From: Dactylis glomerata
Taxonomy: Eukaryota; Streptophyta; Magnoliopsida; Poales; Poaceae
Reading direction: 5' to 3'
Assembly (NCBI GenBank): GCA_007115705.1
Contig: QXEO01000531.1
Span: forward strand, 14,922,555 to 14,986,554
DNA length: 64,000 nt
Positions 1 to 11,500 of this stretch are shown here, piece by piece. The stretch's first letter is position 1. Every line of letters begins with the position of its first letter. The position numbers and the translations under genes were made by a program. Below the pieces are notes generated by a model. That model saw only the letters and a program-made list of their open reading frames with translations. It did not search any database and was not told the origin of the DNA.

Positions 1-552
1 TTGATGGAGGCGCAGAGTCGGAAGCGGCGTCACAACCTTTTCCCGATGCAGGCAATTGAATCGGTGCGGGTCGCAGGAGATGAAGATGCCGTGGTCGCTG
101 GCAGGCGGGCCACTAGGCGAAAGAGGGAGGGCATGCACGAACTGCGCGGTCAGTCCGCGGTGACACAAATCGCGCCCAAATTTGTGCCATGTTTACGTCG
201 CCACAGACAGGCTGCCGAAAATGTGTCGGGCCGCTGGGCTGAGTTTTTTCCGGCCCCGGTCAAAATCGGATCGATTCGGGCGTCCGCGGTTCGTTTGCGT
301 CGGGCCGTTAGAGATACCTTAGCACCTTAACATGTTACTGTATAAACGAACATATTTTACTAAGTCGCGGGTCTATCACGTCCAAGGACGTCATCTAGAA
401 AAGGAGTACTAAGTGCAGTCAAAACATAAATTTCACTTACCAATCTAAACAAAAGATTGAGATCAATCCACCCAAAATATTGCACGGTTAAAAACGTAGC
501 CGCGTGGAAGCCCTCAGCGAGCACGGCCACGACCCGGCTTAAAGCTTAGATA
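1..552. other. Unassigned left edge
   Basis: This stretch holds no gene I recognise. Positions 1-330 are open on the plus strand (109 codons, Arg-rich and GC-rich, open to the window edge) with no motif that I can name. From about 331 the sequence becomes AT-rich. The open frame is probably a chance product of high GC content or the edge of a repeat that continues outside the window. Recognisable retroelement pol sequence starts abruptly at about 553, so a breakpoint lies there. Confidence 0.4.
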
Positions 553-554
553 GA

Positions 555-1253
555 TTCCTAGTATTCTTGGTCATACTGGTTTTTATAAGAGGTTTATTAA
601 AGATTTCAAAGCCTCTTACTAATCTTCTTCTAAAAGATGTACCTTTTGTTTTTGATGATGATTGTAAGGAAGCTTTCGAAACTCTTAAGAAGGCTTTAAC
701 TACTGCTCATATTGTCCAACCACCTGATTGGAATTTACCCTTTGAAATTATGTGTGATGCTAGTGATTTTGGTGTGGGTGATGTTCTTGGACAACACGTA
801 GATAAGAAGTTGAATGTTATTCATTATGCTAGTAAGACTCTTGATGCTGCTCAAAAGAATTATGCTACTACTGAGAAAGAGTTCCTTGCTGTTGTTTTTG
901 CTTGTGATAAGTTTAGACCTTATATTGTTGATTCGAAAGTTACTGTTCATACTGATCACACTACTATTAGGTATCTTATGGCAAAGAAAGATGCTAAGCC
1001 TAGGATTATTAGATGGGTGTTGCTTTTACAGGAGTTTGATTTGCATATTGTAGATAGGAAAGGTGCTGAAAATCCTGTTGCTGATAATTTGTCTAGATTG
1101 GAAAACATTTCTTTTGATCCTATTCCTTTTAATGATAGTTTTCTAAATGAACAGTTGGCTGCAATAAAGGTAACCTCACGTGAGAGTCCTTGGTATGTTG
1201 ATTATGCTAACTTTATTGTTTCCAAGTATTTGCCTCCAACCTTTACAGCTTAG
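555..1253 (+). pseudogene. Athila-like RT tail and RNase H (pseudogene)
   Basis: RNase H of a Ty3/gypsy polyprotein normally removes the RNA strand of RNA-DNA hybrids during reverse transcription. The frame open from 567 shows the RNase H entry motif (CDASDFGVGDVLGQ), then ASKTLDAAQKNYATTEKE, then TDHTTIRYL, and the usual tail RKGAENPVADNLSRLE. A small deletion near 598-602 shifts the frame relative to the upstream GHTGFYKRFIKDF block. The segment ends at an in-frame TAG at 1251-1253, while homologous sequence continues beyond it. It cannot yield a working polyprotein. Confidence 0.85.
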
Positions 1254-2495
1254 CAAAGAAGGAAATTCTTTTATGACTTGAGGCATTATTTTTGGGATGA
1301 CCCACACTTATATAAAGAAGGAGTGGATGGTATTATGCGAAGATGTGTTTCGGAATATGAACAACAAGAGATATTGAGGAAATGTCATGGTAGTGCTTAT
1401 GGAGGACATCATGCTGGAGATAGAACTGCACAAAAGGTTCTACAATAAGGTTTTTATTGGCCTACCCTTTTTAAAGATGCAAGAAAGTTTATTTTATCTT
1501 GTGATGAATGTCAAAGAGTTGGTAATATTTCTAGACGCAATGAAATGCCTATGAATTATTCTCTTGTTATTGAACCATTTGACTGTTGGGGATTTGATTT
1601 CATGGGTCCTTTTCCTCCTTCAGAAGGTTATACTCATATACTTGTTGCTGTTGACTATGTTACTAAGTGGGTAGAAGCTATACCTATGAAGAGTGCCGAT
1701 GGTGAGACCTCATTAAAGATGCTTAAGGATGTTATTTTTCCTAGGTTTGGTGTGCCTAGATATCTTATGACTGATGGAGGTTCTCATTTTATTCATGGCG
1801 GTTTTAGGAAGACTCTTGCTAGATATGATGTTAATCATAGAATTGCTTCTGCTTATCATCCCCAAACTAGTGGGCAAGTAGAGCTATCGAATAGAGAGAT
1901 CAAGTCTATCTTGCAGAAGACTGTTAATAGATCTAGGAAAAACTAGGCTAGCAAGTTAAACGATGCTTTATGGGCTTATAGAACTGCTTATAAGAACCCC
2001 ATGGGCATGTCTCCTTACAAAATGGTTTACAGAAAAGTGTGTCACTTGCCCCTAGAATTAGAACACAAAGCTTTTTGGGAGTAAAAGAGCTTAATAGGGA
2101 TTTTAAACTTGCCGGTAAGAAAAGGTTGCTTGATTTGAGTTCCTTCGATGAGTGGAGAAGTGATGCTTATGAGAATGCCAGACTTTTTAAAGAGAAAGTC
2201 AAGCGATGGAATTTTATGAGAATTCTTAAGAGAGAATTTCATGTTGGTGAGAAAGTTCTATTTTATAGGTCTCGTCTCAGATTTTTTGCAGGAAAATTAC
2301 TCTCAAAATGGGAAGGACCCTTTATTATTGAAGAGGTGTATCATTCAGGTGCGATAAAGATTGTTTCGCTTAAAGATAACACTACGCAAGTGGTGAACAG
2401 GCAAAGACTCAAGCATTATATTTCAGGAGATCTTATATTTACTAATTGGAGGCACCAAAGGAGGCATCCCGTTTATCCTGAAGAAGTGATATGTG
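1254..2495 (+). pseudogene. Athila-like integrase (pseudogene)
   Basis: Integrase inserts retroelement cDNA into the genome. Visible parts are the zinc-binding HHCC region (CHGSAYGGHHAG to CDECQ, about 1384-1512), the catalytic core with first Asp in GFDFMGP (about 1590), second Asp in TDGGSHF (about 1770) and Glu in GQVELSNREIK (about 1880), then the C-terminal GEKVLFYRSRLR and SKWEGPF region (about 2250-2330). In-frame stops lie near 1446 and at 1944-1946, and a frameshift lies near 2080, so it is inactive. The frame after the shift is open from 2039 into the LINE junction. Confidence 0.85.
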
Positions 2496-2696
2496 TTGCT
2501 GAGGCGGGCGACTCGGTGAGTCCTGGGCAGTGATGGCGCCTGGGGTGTCGTCGGCTCCGGCGGTGTGGCCTCCCGTCTCCCCGCAGGTGGTGGGGGACTC
2601 GGGATCCCTTTGTGGCCGACGCTGGGCCGACGTGGCCGACGAGGTCGATGCCGAGGAGGCGGCGTTGGCCGAGCTCGTCGTGCGGTGCTCGCCGCC
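2496..2696 (+). mobile_element. LINE 5' end, left part (split by the LTR array)
   Basis: The base composition switches sharply to GC-rich at about 2496. An ATG at 2533 opens a frame that reads to 2696. After skipping the inserted array and one copy of the CCGCC duplication, it continues in register at 19045 (SKPSLADFV). This makes 2496-2696 the 5' end and ORF1 start of the LINE whose remainder lies at 19040-26037. The exact 5' end is uncertain, because LINE 5' ends are variable and I found no convincing target duplication. Confidence 0.7.
2692..2696. repeat. Target site duplication CCGCC, left copy
   Basis: CCGCC at 2692-2696 directly precedes the LTR edge TGTGACG at 2697. The same five bases follow the last LTR edge at 19040-19044. 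A 5-bp duplication is normal for Ty3/gypsy integrases. Confidence 0.9.
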
Positions 2697-3343
2697 TGTG
2701 ACGACCTCAAATTTGATAACAAATTCGAAGTGCCCGTTATGTAATCCATCACAATCCCAGAATCATTATTGTGATTTACATAACGTAGTTGATATCACAG
2801 TCATAGACATTAATAGTAAATAAAAGGGGATTACATAGGTGGTCACACAGACCAAACCTTACAGTACATCAACATGCAGCGGAATAACACTTTGGGTCCA
2901 TATTGTCAAGCTTCAACCTCACAGGCAGAGCCGACAGTAGGAAACGAGCCTAATTCGCAAAGTCATCAATGACTTCTTCCTTGTTGATTTCTCTCCTTCA
3001 AGTCTGGCCAAGTTAATAGCCAGGGACAGAGCCATGAGTACATTCCATGCACTCGCAAACCATCTTATAAATAAATGAATAGAGAATGCATAGTTCATAT
3101 AGTGGTCTAAGCTCTAGGTTCATTTGCATAAAGCAGAATTTCCTTTCAAAGATTCTTTATTTAAAAGGGTAAGAAAACATTTAGCTCTTTATAAATCCCT
3201 AGATGGAATCCCCCAAATGTCAATTCTTTTGTTCACCAAGTCACCTCCATGGTCATCGAAATTCATTGTCAAGTCACCTTTCTCAATCATTTTCAAAGTA
3301 AAACCTGATAACGGCCAAGTACAACCAATCCAACCATCCATGA

Positions 3344-3384
3344 CCGCGGACGCGGCTATTCGAATAGTTTTACACTCTGCAGAG
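3344..3384. promoter_or_regulatory. LTR palindrome cluster (copy A)
   Basis: Three palindromes lie in 41 bp: CCGCGGACGCGG (3344-3355), CTATTCGAATAG (3356-3367) and CTCTGCAGAG (3375-3384). The same three, in matching order relative to element orientation, occur in the chromovirus LTRs at 36536-36577 and 45890-45931. Conservation between otherwise diverged LTRs suggests function, perhaps protein binding or RNA folding. The role is inference. Confidence 0.6.
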
Positions 3385-4288
3385 GTTGTACACTTTACCC
3401 ACACCATCCGACTACTCATCGTGTGGGCAACTTCCCGGCATAATGACATATGCCACGACAAGCAGCTGACCATTAATGTGTCACCTGCCCGCCTTAGCAT
3501 AAACACTACCGCCTAGAGTTGTACCCCTCAACACCGGAGTCCAAGAAGCTGTCCGGAGTGTGCAAAGTTCCCAGCCGCTTGTCCCGCCGGAATGCCACTA
3601 ACCGAGGTAGGGTCCTACACCCGGTAGTCCATTTTCAATGAGAGCTCTTCGGCTTGTACCCCAACCACCTATGAAGAGGAGGACAAGGCGAAACTCGGCC
3701 ACAGCCAAGGGTGCCCTGGAAAAGGAGTCCCTGGTCGGACTTCCATTTACATTTGTAGGGTCTACACTGAGGCGAAACAAACTACTCCACTAAGCCCCGT
3801 CCCATACCAGGGTAATGTGGTCGCACTGTATAGTTGGTCCAGTATGGTACTTCACGCATTTACCATTTTTGTCAAACCTTCATGTCACCTTCACCATGTC
3901 ACCATTTTGTAAATAGTTTTCAAAGTCATCCTTGGGTAAGGTTGCCCATCTCCAAGGTTTGTGTTGCAAAAATCATCCTTGGGCAAGGTTGCCCCTTTCC
4001 AAGGTTTTCATTTCAAAATCTTCATGATCTTCATTGGGGTTCCCACCTAGTCATTTTCCATGAATGCCTTCAGCTCAAGCATGATCCTTATGAGGGCACA
4101 ATGATCTAGGTAGGTATGTGGATAGGCTTAGCTTGATGCTCTACTTAGCATCCACTAAGAAAAGGTCTCTCAAAGGTAGGCTAAGCTTGATGCACTTGAT
4201 GTCATCCACAAAAAGAGTTGGATGCACTTGTTAAGAAAGACATCACTACTCATTTGCAACTTGGTAACAATTATTTTAGCATGCACTT

Positions 4289-4516
4289 TTATGTAAAAGC
4301 AAGTAAACATGCATTATAAAACTGGGTAATGGTATGATCAAAAGATGGCTTGCCTGGCTTGGCAATGTCATAGGCTTCTTCATCTTCATCTCGGGTTGTG
4401 TAGTCTCCATCACCATTGCTTGGTTGACTTCGGGATCCATTCTCCTTACTCTCGTTATCGTCTAATCGTAGGAAAGTAAATAAGCATGCAATCACCACAC
4501 AATTCACCAACAACAC
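4289..4516 (-). CDS. Exon-like GKPSFD segment in LTR A
   Basis: A minus-strand open frame (75 codons) contains an acidic stretch followed by AKPGKPSFDHTI. A splice-acceptor-like CGATTAG ends at 4462 on the minus strand, immediately before the acidic stretch. The chromovirus LTRs encode a parallel acidic-plus-GKPSFE segment behind a similar TTATTAG (35755-35906, 45112-45260). The residues upstream of the acceptor are probably intron. Translation is unproven, and no function is known to me. Copies lie at 10174-10401 and 16055-16282. Confidence 0.45.
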   Translation of the reverse strand: MLLVNCVVIACLFTFLRLDDNESKENGSRSQPSNGDGDYTTRDEDEEAYDIAKPGKPSFDHTITQFYNACLLAFT

Positions 4517-5684
4517 ATACTCACTACAATAAGAATACTTGGGTAGGGGAAACGATCTAGGAAGTCTATGGAGAGTGGTTTCAAAAATAATTGAGTTCCG
4601 ATGAATGAGATTATTGAGTTGTTGTATCTAAGTAGGGTTTATTTATTTTGGATTATGAAAATATCTCCTGCAAGTCCTTTTTGACCAAGGTCGTGGACTA
4701 CGAGTAGATAATCAAGATTATGGTTCAACCAAAGAGGCTTCATAGGATTTGGAGTCTTTTTCTTTTATCGAAGCTATTTCTAGTTTGCAAGTATTTAGTA
4801 ATCAAGTTTGAATCTACAAGTACAATCTAGGAATCCTAGTTGACTTGGATCCAGGGTTATAGATCACATTTAGAAATGTGGTTGATTCGAATTGGTTTCA
4901 TATCATTTCCAGATTTTGAGATAGGTGTGCAAGTTTGAGTTTCTAATTACTACTATGTAGTATTAAATTTCCAAATACTTCCTACAAGCTCACATGGACT
5001 AAGATCAATACCTATAGATAGGTATTTGGAAATATGGTTTAACAATAAGAGTTCCATAAAAATTTTGATTATAGATTTGAGTTTAATAAAATCCTATATG
5101 GCAATTGCCCATTTAACCATATAGGTAAATAGCATTTACTTTAAAAGGTTCAAAAATGAGATCTAATGGTATAGGCAGATGGGTATCACTAATTGTGAAT
5201 TTCTAAAGTTGGATTTATATTTTTAGGAATTTTATTTGAATTGATATGGATTTTCTAAGTTGGAAAAGCTCCTGTTTTGTTATTTTTACTGCAACCACTA
5301 TGTAAATCTAATTGTGCTGAAACCACTTCTAATGGATATCTTATGTTCTAAGGTTTCCAGAACATTTTCATTTGTTAAATTTGGGTTGGTAGAACTCCGG
5401 GAAAATTGAATCTAAGCAAGCATCTGAATGAGTTTCTTCAAAAATCGAAAATCGAATAACCCTTTTTTTTTTGAATCCGGGCCGGACACACAGACCGCGC
5501 TGGGCCGGCCCGTTAGGCTGCACTGGCGGGTGGCAAGGGAAAAAAACAAAAAACAAACCGGCCTGCCCCTGGGCCCCACCGGTCAGAACTTAAACACGAA
5601 CGGGTATCGCGGGCGTCTTCTTCCTAGCGCTACTGGACGGAAGCGAGGGAGTACTGGGAGGAGGGCGGTGGTCGGGGAGGCTCA

Positions 5685-5685
5685 C
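5685..5685 (-). other. Putative splice donor in LTR A leader
   Basis: On the minus strand the sequence reads CTCCG|GTGAGCC with the GT at 5685-5684, about 230 nt downstream of the TATA box. Paired with the acceptor at 4462 it would define an intron of about 1.2 kb. The chromovirus LTR has a similar layout, with donor CACG|GTGAGT about 277 nt after its TATA box. Confidence 0.4.
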
Positions 5686-5910
5686 CGGAGTGGCGGCGAC
5701 CGGCGGCGAGGGGTCCTGGCGGCAGAGGGCGGTCTTCTCGGCCACCTCCAGCAGGCAGCACGTCGGGGGAGGCTCCGTAGCGCCGGGAACGGGCGGTGCT
5801 CTGCGGAGCGGTCGAGGTCGCCAAGCTCGACTGAGGTCACGGGAGAGAGGGAGACGTTCTCTAGGGAGGTGCTGGGGATGGTGCGGATCTTTTCAGGGAA
5901 GAAAGGGGGC

Positions 5911-5918
5911 TTTTTATA
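5911..5918 (-). promoter_or_regulatory. TATA box of LTR A
   Basis: Minus-strand TATAAAAA is followed by GCCCCC and then a segment resembling the chromovirus leader (both contain CCTGAAAAGATCC just downstream). It is a likely Pol II core promoter marking the U3/R border. Equivalent boxes lie at 11793-11800 (LTR B) and 17678-17685 (LTR C). Confidence 0.7.
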
Positions 5919-7272
5919 GTCGGGAGAGGGAGCACGAGGCGAGGGGATCTGCGGCCAGATCGCGGCCGGTGTCGGCTAACGAAGGGACGGGGCGGTCGGG
6001 GCTTTCGGCGGAGGGCTGCGGCGTGCTGTGGTGTGCTGCTGGCGCGCTTGCGGGCTGCGGGGTGGTCGGGTGCAGAGGGGGCAAGTGATGGCTGTGGGGA
6101 GGGGTCCGGGGTGGTTTCTCTCCTTTTCTTCCAGGTCTCACGGCCGGGGCCTGGGCAGGGGAGACAGGGGGTCGACCGAGATGGAGTCCTCGGCATGGCT
6201 ACAGGGCGAGGGCGAAGTGGAACAACGACGACCACAGTAGTTCCGTTTTCCCGAAATTTTGCCCACCAAGTGTTCGACCAAATGTCCGCAAGAAGTAAAA
6301 ATTCGAATTTTTGAAATTTTCAAATTGGGTTGGTCACTATCTTGGATAGGGATCCTAAAACAATTTTTGTTAGGTCAAGAGGTGGTGTTTTGCTCCAGGG
6401 CAATTTTGAATTTGAGGGTTGTCCTATGATTCAGATTCAAACTTTGGACAGATTTTGAAGGAGGTTAGGGTTTGAGTTTTTGCTGGAAACTTCTTGGTTG
6501 AGTTAGTATGTGATATGTTCAAGCTCAACTAACTGACCACACCTTTGCTTGAGTTACAGATTTCTTATTCTAAGTGTCCAAAGTAGGGTAGTGGTTAACT
6601 TTTTCTAGATCATCTTTTCTTCTCTTTTTCTTTATTTCTCTTGCTTCTGGTTCTTTTGATCTTTGTGGTTCTTCTCTAATGCTTCTATTGGTTAAGTTTG
6701 AATTAACTAAACATTGCTCAACAAATTAAAACCCACATGAAATCATAAAAGACTTATATTGAAATTCTATGCATACATGCAATATGAAGTGCAAAAAGTT
6801 TTATCTTGGTCCAAAGGTGTTGGTTTTCTTGGAGATGGCATGGAGTTGGGAATGACCTCTTATTTGAATTCAAACTTTGGTAGAAATTTGAATAGGGTTC
6901 CAAGTTGACTTTTGTTTCAAACTTTATTGTATTTGATTCTTTTCTATTTGTTTGTGATTGCTTGACTAAATTTTGGTTTGGCCATTGACCCAAATGGGTT
7001 TAGCATGTAACCATACACCAAATTTAATAGTTAGAAAACTATTTCAATTTAACAAAAATCTTTATTTAAAACTTTGGGCTCAAAGGATTTGTTTTAAAAA
7101 ACCTTTCTCATACTCTTTTTATTTGAAGCATGGGAGCAAATGCTCAAATTCACAAGTTTTAAAAGACAAGAAATTAATCTTGTATTCCAAATAAAAGTTT
7201 TTGTTGTCTCCAAAAATTTGGTATTTTAATAAATCCATTTATTTCTATTTCCCAAAAATTTGGGTTGTTACA

Positions 7273-7285
7273 ATCTTCCCCCCTT
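7273..7285 (-). other. Polypurine tract, first internal region
   Basis: Minus-strand AAGGGGGGAAGAT abuts the LTR start TGTAACA. It primes plus-strand DNA synthesis. The sequence GACGAGATTCTTTTTAAGG just upstream is also found before the chromovirus PPT at 43000-43012. Confidence 0.85.
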
Positions 7286-8486
7286 AAAAAGAATCTCGTC
7301 CCGAGATTCACAAGTTAAGATTGAGATAGATTGGAAAATGAGATTACCAGATAAGAGATGTAGTGTGTATTAATTTATATCAAGATGGAAAGATTGGGTA
7401 CACCCAAAATGTGGTAAGGCCATATGGGCCAAAACACATCCTCATCAAGCACATACAAATTGCAACATTCAATCACACCTTTAGAAACAAAAATATTTTT
7501 TTGTTTAAACCATAAGATTTCATAAAAAAGGGGTCTTGGGAATTACATGTCTCGTTCTAGTTTTGCAAAGAGGTAAATGAGACTACTAGTACCAAACTTG
7601 GGCGACTAAGGCTTCTTCTTGACATGTGCTTCAAAATCTTTGATTCAACTTCTAACTTCCTAGCGAAGTGCAACTTTCGGATACTTGGTGGCTGATTCCT
7701 GATTTTCCTTTCTTTGTGTCTTCATGATGGTAGACCTACTCATGGTTATTTTGGAAGAGTGTTTCCATCGTGGGATTGGTATGGTTAGAGTTTGGTTTGG
7801 GCGAGAAAGACAAGAAAAACATTTTTGAGCAAACAAGTTTTCAAAGTGGTTGCTACATGTTGCCGGATGGCAGATGAGCAACATATCTCCAAATAAATCA
7901 ATCATTCAAACCATCAAGGTACTAAGCACACTTAGTAATCGTGAGGTAAGAGCAGCTTAATGAAATCAACTGAGCATTTCCTATAAATCCTGTGGGTCAA
8001 AAGGTTGTTGGGTCTTCATCATTTCTGATCACTCTCTCTTTGCTCTTGAAGTCTTTGTCTCATAGGGTTGACTCTTGTTGGAAGATTTCTGGATCAGATG
8101 AAGAGACTCTCTTTCGATGGTAGCGGTTGCAGTTGACATCCAAGGTTGAAGTCTTGAAAAATATTGAGTCCCTAATCTTTTGATCCAAAAGTCCTTTGGT
8201 CTTAGGTCGGTATATCGTGCATAGTATATATTTGAAGTAGATGAGGAATAGAGTAAAACAAAGCTTTGAAAAGACTTTGTAATTAAAGAGGTAAATAAAT
8301 TCTTTGTCAAAATCTCTTGAGAGTATAAGTTGAGAGTGTAAGATATTTGAAGTGAATAAGATGGGAGTATAAGTTGGGCTTTGGGTACCAAAGCAAATAA
8401 ATTTCTTTGGTAGAAATAAGTTTTTGTCAACATATCACTTTCTTAGCTAACGACCATGCTAACTAAGGTCTCCTAAGGTCATGATA

Positions 8487-8510
8487 GTCCTGATACCAAA
8501 CTTGTGATCT
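8487..8510 (-). other. Degenerate second primer-binding site
   Basis: The plus-strand text AGTCCTGATACCAAACTTGTGA resembles the true PBS-LTR junction GCTCTGATACCAACTTGTGA about 80 bp away. The flanking CGACCATGCTAACTA is duplicated as well. It appears to be a duplicated PBS plus a few LTR bases that later diverged. A second copy lies about 5.88 kb downstream. Confidence 0.6.
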
Positions 8511-8566
8511 CAGAGATATCATTTTCTAACGACCATGCTAACTAGGGTTTCCTAGAGTCAGCCTAG

Positions 8567-8578
8567 GCTCTGATACCA
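8567..8578 (-). other. Primer-binding site, first internal region
   Basis: Minus-strand TGGTATCAGAGC is complementary to the 3' end of initiator methionine tRNA, the usual primer of chromovirus-type elements. It lies three bases inside the LTR edge at 8582 and fixes the element orientation as minus. Confidence 0.9.
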
Positions 8579-8581
8579 ACT

Positions 8582-11500
8582 TGTGACGACCTCAAATTTG
8601 ATAACAAATTCGAAGTGCCCGTTATGTAATCCATCACAATCCCAGAATCATTGTTGTGATTTACATAACGTAGTTGATATCACAGTCATAGACATTAATA
8701 GTAAATAAAAGGGGATTACATAGGTGGTCGCACAGACCAAACCTTACAGTACATCAACATGCAGCAGAATAACACTTTGGGTCCATATTGTCAAGCTTCA
8801 ACCTCACAGGCAGAGCCGACAGTAGGAAACGAGCCTAATTCGCAAAGTCATCAATGACTTCTTCCTTCTTGATTTCTCTCCTTCAAGTCTGGCCAAGTTA
8901 ATAGCCAGGGACAGAGCCATGAGTACATTGCATGCACTCGCAAACCATCTTATAAATAAATGAATAGAGAATGCATAGTTCATATAGTGGTCTAAGCTCT
9001 AGGTTCATTTGCATAAAGCAGAATTTCCTTTCAAAGATTCTTTATTTAAAAGGGTAAGAAAACATTTAGCTCTTTATAAATCCCTAGATGGAATCCCCCA
9101 AATGTCAATTCTTTTGTTCACCAAGTCACCTCCATGGTCATCGAAATTCATTGTCAAGTCACCTTTCTCAATCATTTTCAAAGTAAAACCTGATAACGGC
9201 CAAGTACAACCAATCCAACCGTCCATGACCGCAGACGCGGCTATTCGAATAGTTTTACACTCTGCAGAGGTTGTACACTTTACCCACACCATCCGACTAC
9301 TCATCGTGTGGGAAACTTCCCAGCATAATGACATATGCCACGACAAGCAGCCGACCATTAATGTTTCACCTGCCCGCCTTAGCATAAACACTACCGCCTA
9401 GAGTTGTACCCCTCAACACCGGAGTCCAAGAAGCTGTCCGGAGTGTGCAAAGTTCCCAGCCGCTTGTCCCGCCGGAATGCCACTAACCGAGGTAGGGTCC
9501 TACACCCGGTAGTCCATTTTCAATGAGGGCTCTTCGGCTTGTACCCCAACCACCTATGAAGAGGAGGACAAGGCGAAACTCGGCCACAGCCAAGGGTGCC
9601 CTGGAAAAGGAGTCCCTGGTCGGACTTCCATTTACATTTGTAGGGTCTACACTGAGGCGAAACAAACTACTCCACTAAGCCCCGTCCCATACCAGGGTAA
9701 TGTGGTCGCACTGTATAGTTGGTCCAGTATGGTACTTCACGCATTTACCATTTTTGTCAAACCTTCATGTCACCTTCACCATGTCACCATTTTGTAAATA
9801 GTTTTCAAAGTCATCCTTGGGTAAGGTTGCCCATCTCCAAGGTTTGTGTTGCAAAAATCATCCTTGGGCAAGGTTGCCCCTTTCCAAGGTTTTCATTTCA
9901 AAATCTTCATGATCTTCATTGGGGTTCCCACCTAGTCATTTTCCATGAATGCCTTCAGCTCAAGCATGATCCTTATGAGGGCACAAGGATCTAGGTAGGT
10001 ATGTGGATAGGCTTAGCTTGATGCTCTACTTAGCATCCACTAAGAAAAGGTCTCTCAAAGGTAGGCTAAGCTTGATGCACTTGATGTCATCCACAAAAAG
10101 AGTTGGATGCACTTGTTAAGAAAGACATCACTACTCATTTGCAACTTGGTAACAATTATTTTAGCATGCACTTTTATGTAAAAGCAAGTAAACATGCATT
10201 ATAAAACTGGGTAATGGTATGATCAAAAGATGGCTTGCCTGGCTTGGCAATGTCATAGGCTTCTTCATCTTCATCTCGGGTTGTGTAGTCTCCATCACCA
10301 TTGCTTGGTTGACTTCGGGATCCATTCTCCTTACTCTCGTTATCGTCTAATCGTAGGAAAGTAAATAAGCATGCAATCACCACACAATTCACCAACAACA
10401 CATACTCACTACAATAAGAATACTTGGGTAGGGGAAACGATCTAGGAAGTCTATGGAGAGTGGTTTCAAAAATAATTGAGTTCCGATGAATGAGATTATT
10501 GAGTTGTTGTATCTAAGTAGGGTTTATTTATTTTGGATTATGAAAATATCTCCTGCAAGTCCTTTTTGACCAAGGTCGTGGACTACGAGTAGATAATCAA
10601 GATTATGGTTCAACCAAAGAGGCTTCATAGGATTTGGAGTCTTTTTCTTTTATCGAAGCTATTTCTAGTTTGCAAGTATTTAGTAATCAAGTTTGAATCT
10701 ACAAGTACAATCTAGGAATCCTAGTTGACTTGGATCCAGGGTTATAGATCACATTTAGAAATGTGGTTGATTCGAATTGGTTTCATATCATTTCCAGATT
10801 TTGAGATAGGTGTGCAAGTTTGAGTTTCTAATTACTACTATGTAGTATTAAATTTCCAAATACTTCCTACAAGCTCACATGGACTAAGATCAATACCTAT
10901 AGATAGGTATTTGGAAATATGGTTTAACAATAAGAGTTCCATAAAAAATTTGATTATAGATTTGAGTTTAATAAAATCCTATATGGCAATTGCCCATTTA
11001 ACCATATAGGTAAATAGCATTTACTTTAAAAGGTTCAAAAATGAGATCTAATGGTATAGGCAGATGGGTATCACTAATTGTGAATTTCTAAAGTTGGATT
11101 TATATTTTTAGGAATTTTATTTGAATTGATATGGATTTTCTAAGTTGGAAAAGCTCCTGTTTTGTTATTTTTACTGCAACCACTATGTAAATCTAATTGT
11201 GTTGAAACCACTTCTAATGGATAGCTTATGTTCTAAGGTTTCCAGAACATTTTTATTTGTTAAATTTGGGTTGGTAGAACTCCGGGAAAATTGAATCTAA
11301 GCAAGCATCTGAATGAGTTTCTTCAAAAATCGAAAATCGAAAAACCCTTTTTTTTTTTGAATCCGGGCCGGACACACAGACCGCGCTGGGCCGGCCCGTT
11401 AGGCTGCACTGGCGGGTGGCAAGGGAAAAAAAAAACAAACCGGCCTGCCCCTGGGCCCCACCGGTCAGAACTTAAACACGAACGGGTATCGCGGGCGTCT

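Larger units (their letters stand above)
553..2495 (+). mobile_element. Truncated Athila-like Ty3/gypsy fragment (3' part of pol)
   Basis: The fragment carries the end of the reverse transcriptase-RNase H connection, RNase H, integrase and the integrase C-terminus, in normal Ty3/gypsy order. No LTR, PBS or upstream gag/RT is present. The left edge cuts pol near a region resembling LGHTGFYKRFIKDFS, and the right edge meets GC-rich LINE sequence near 2496. Athila assignment rests on integrase wording such as WGFDFMGPFPP and on the GMSPYKMVY and CHLPLELEHKAFW region. The codon use is AT-rich, unlike the LINE that follows. The right boundary is accurate to about 20 bases. Confidence 0.85.
2697..7272 (-). 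repeat. LTR A of the array (3' LTR in element orientation)
   Basis: This 4576-bp LTR has intact ends, with TG at 2697 on the plus strand and CA at 7272. It contains the palindrome cluster at 3344-3384, the GKPSFD exon-like segment at 4337-4463 and a minus-strand TATA box at 5911-5918. It differs from LTRs B and C at several positions where those two agree. Open frames inside it (for example at 3124-3516 and 5861-6235) have no recognisable domain and recur in B and C only because the LTR is triplicated. Confidence 0.92.
7273..8581 (-). other. Non-coding internal region between LTRs A and B
   Basis: This 1309-bp AT-rich stretch holds a PPT at one end, a PBS at the other, and no recognisable coding domain. 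The longest frames (81 and 134 codons on the minus strand) lack retroelement motifs. Next to the PBS a roughly 85-bp block is duplicated imperfectly (8451-8510 and 8528-8590), giving a second, degenerate PBS. The interior is far shorter than the several kilobases common in large non-autonomous grass elements. Confidence 0.8.

Noticed and set aside
3124..3516. A 130-codon frame repeated at 9009 and 14890, and antisense frames in the same place
   Set aside because: Conservation is fully explained by triplication of the LTR. There is no domain, and both strands are open only because of base composition.
5861..6235. Pro/Arg-rich 124-codon minus-strand frame repeated in all three LTRs
   Set aside because: It spans the TATA box and GC-rich promoter, so the promoter lies inside the frame. 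No homology is recognised.
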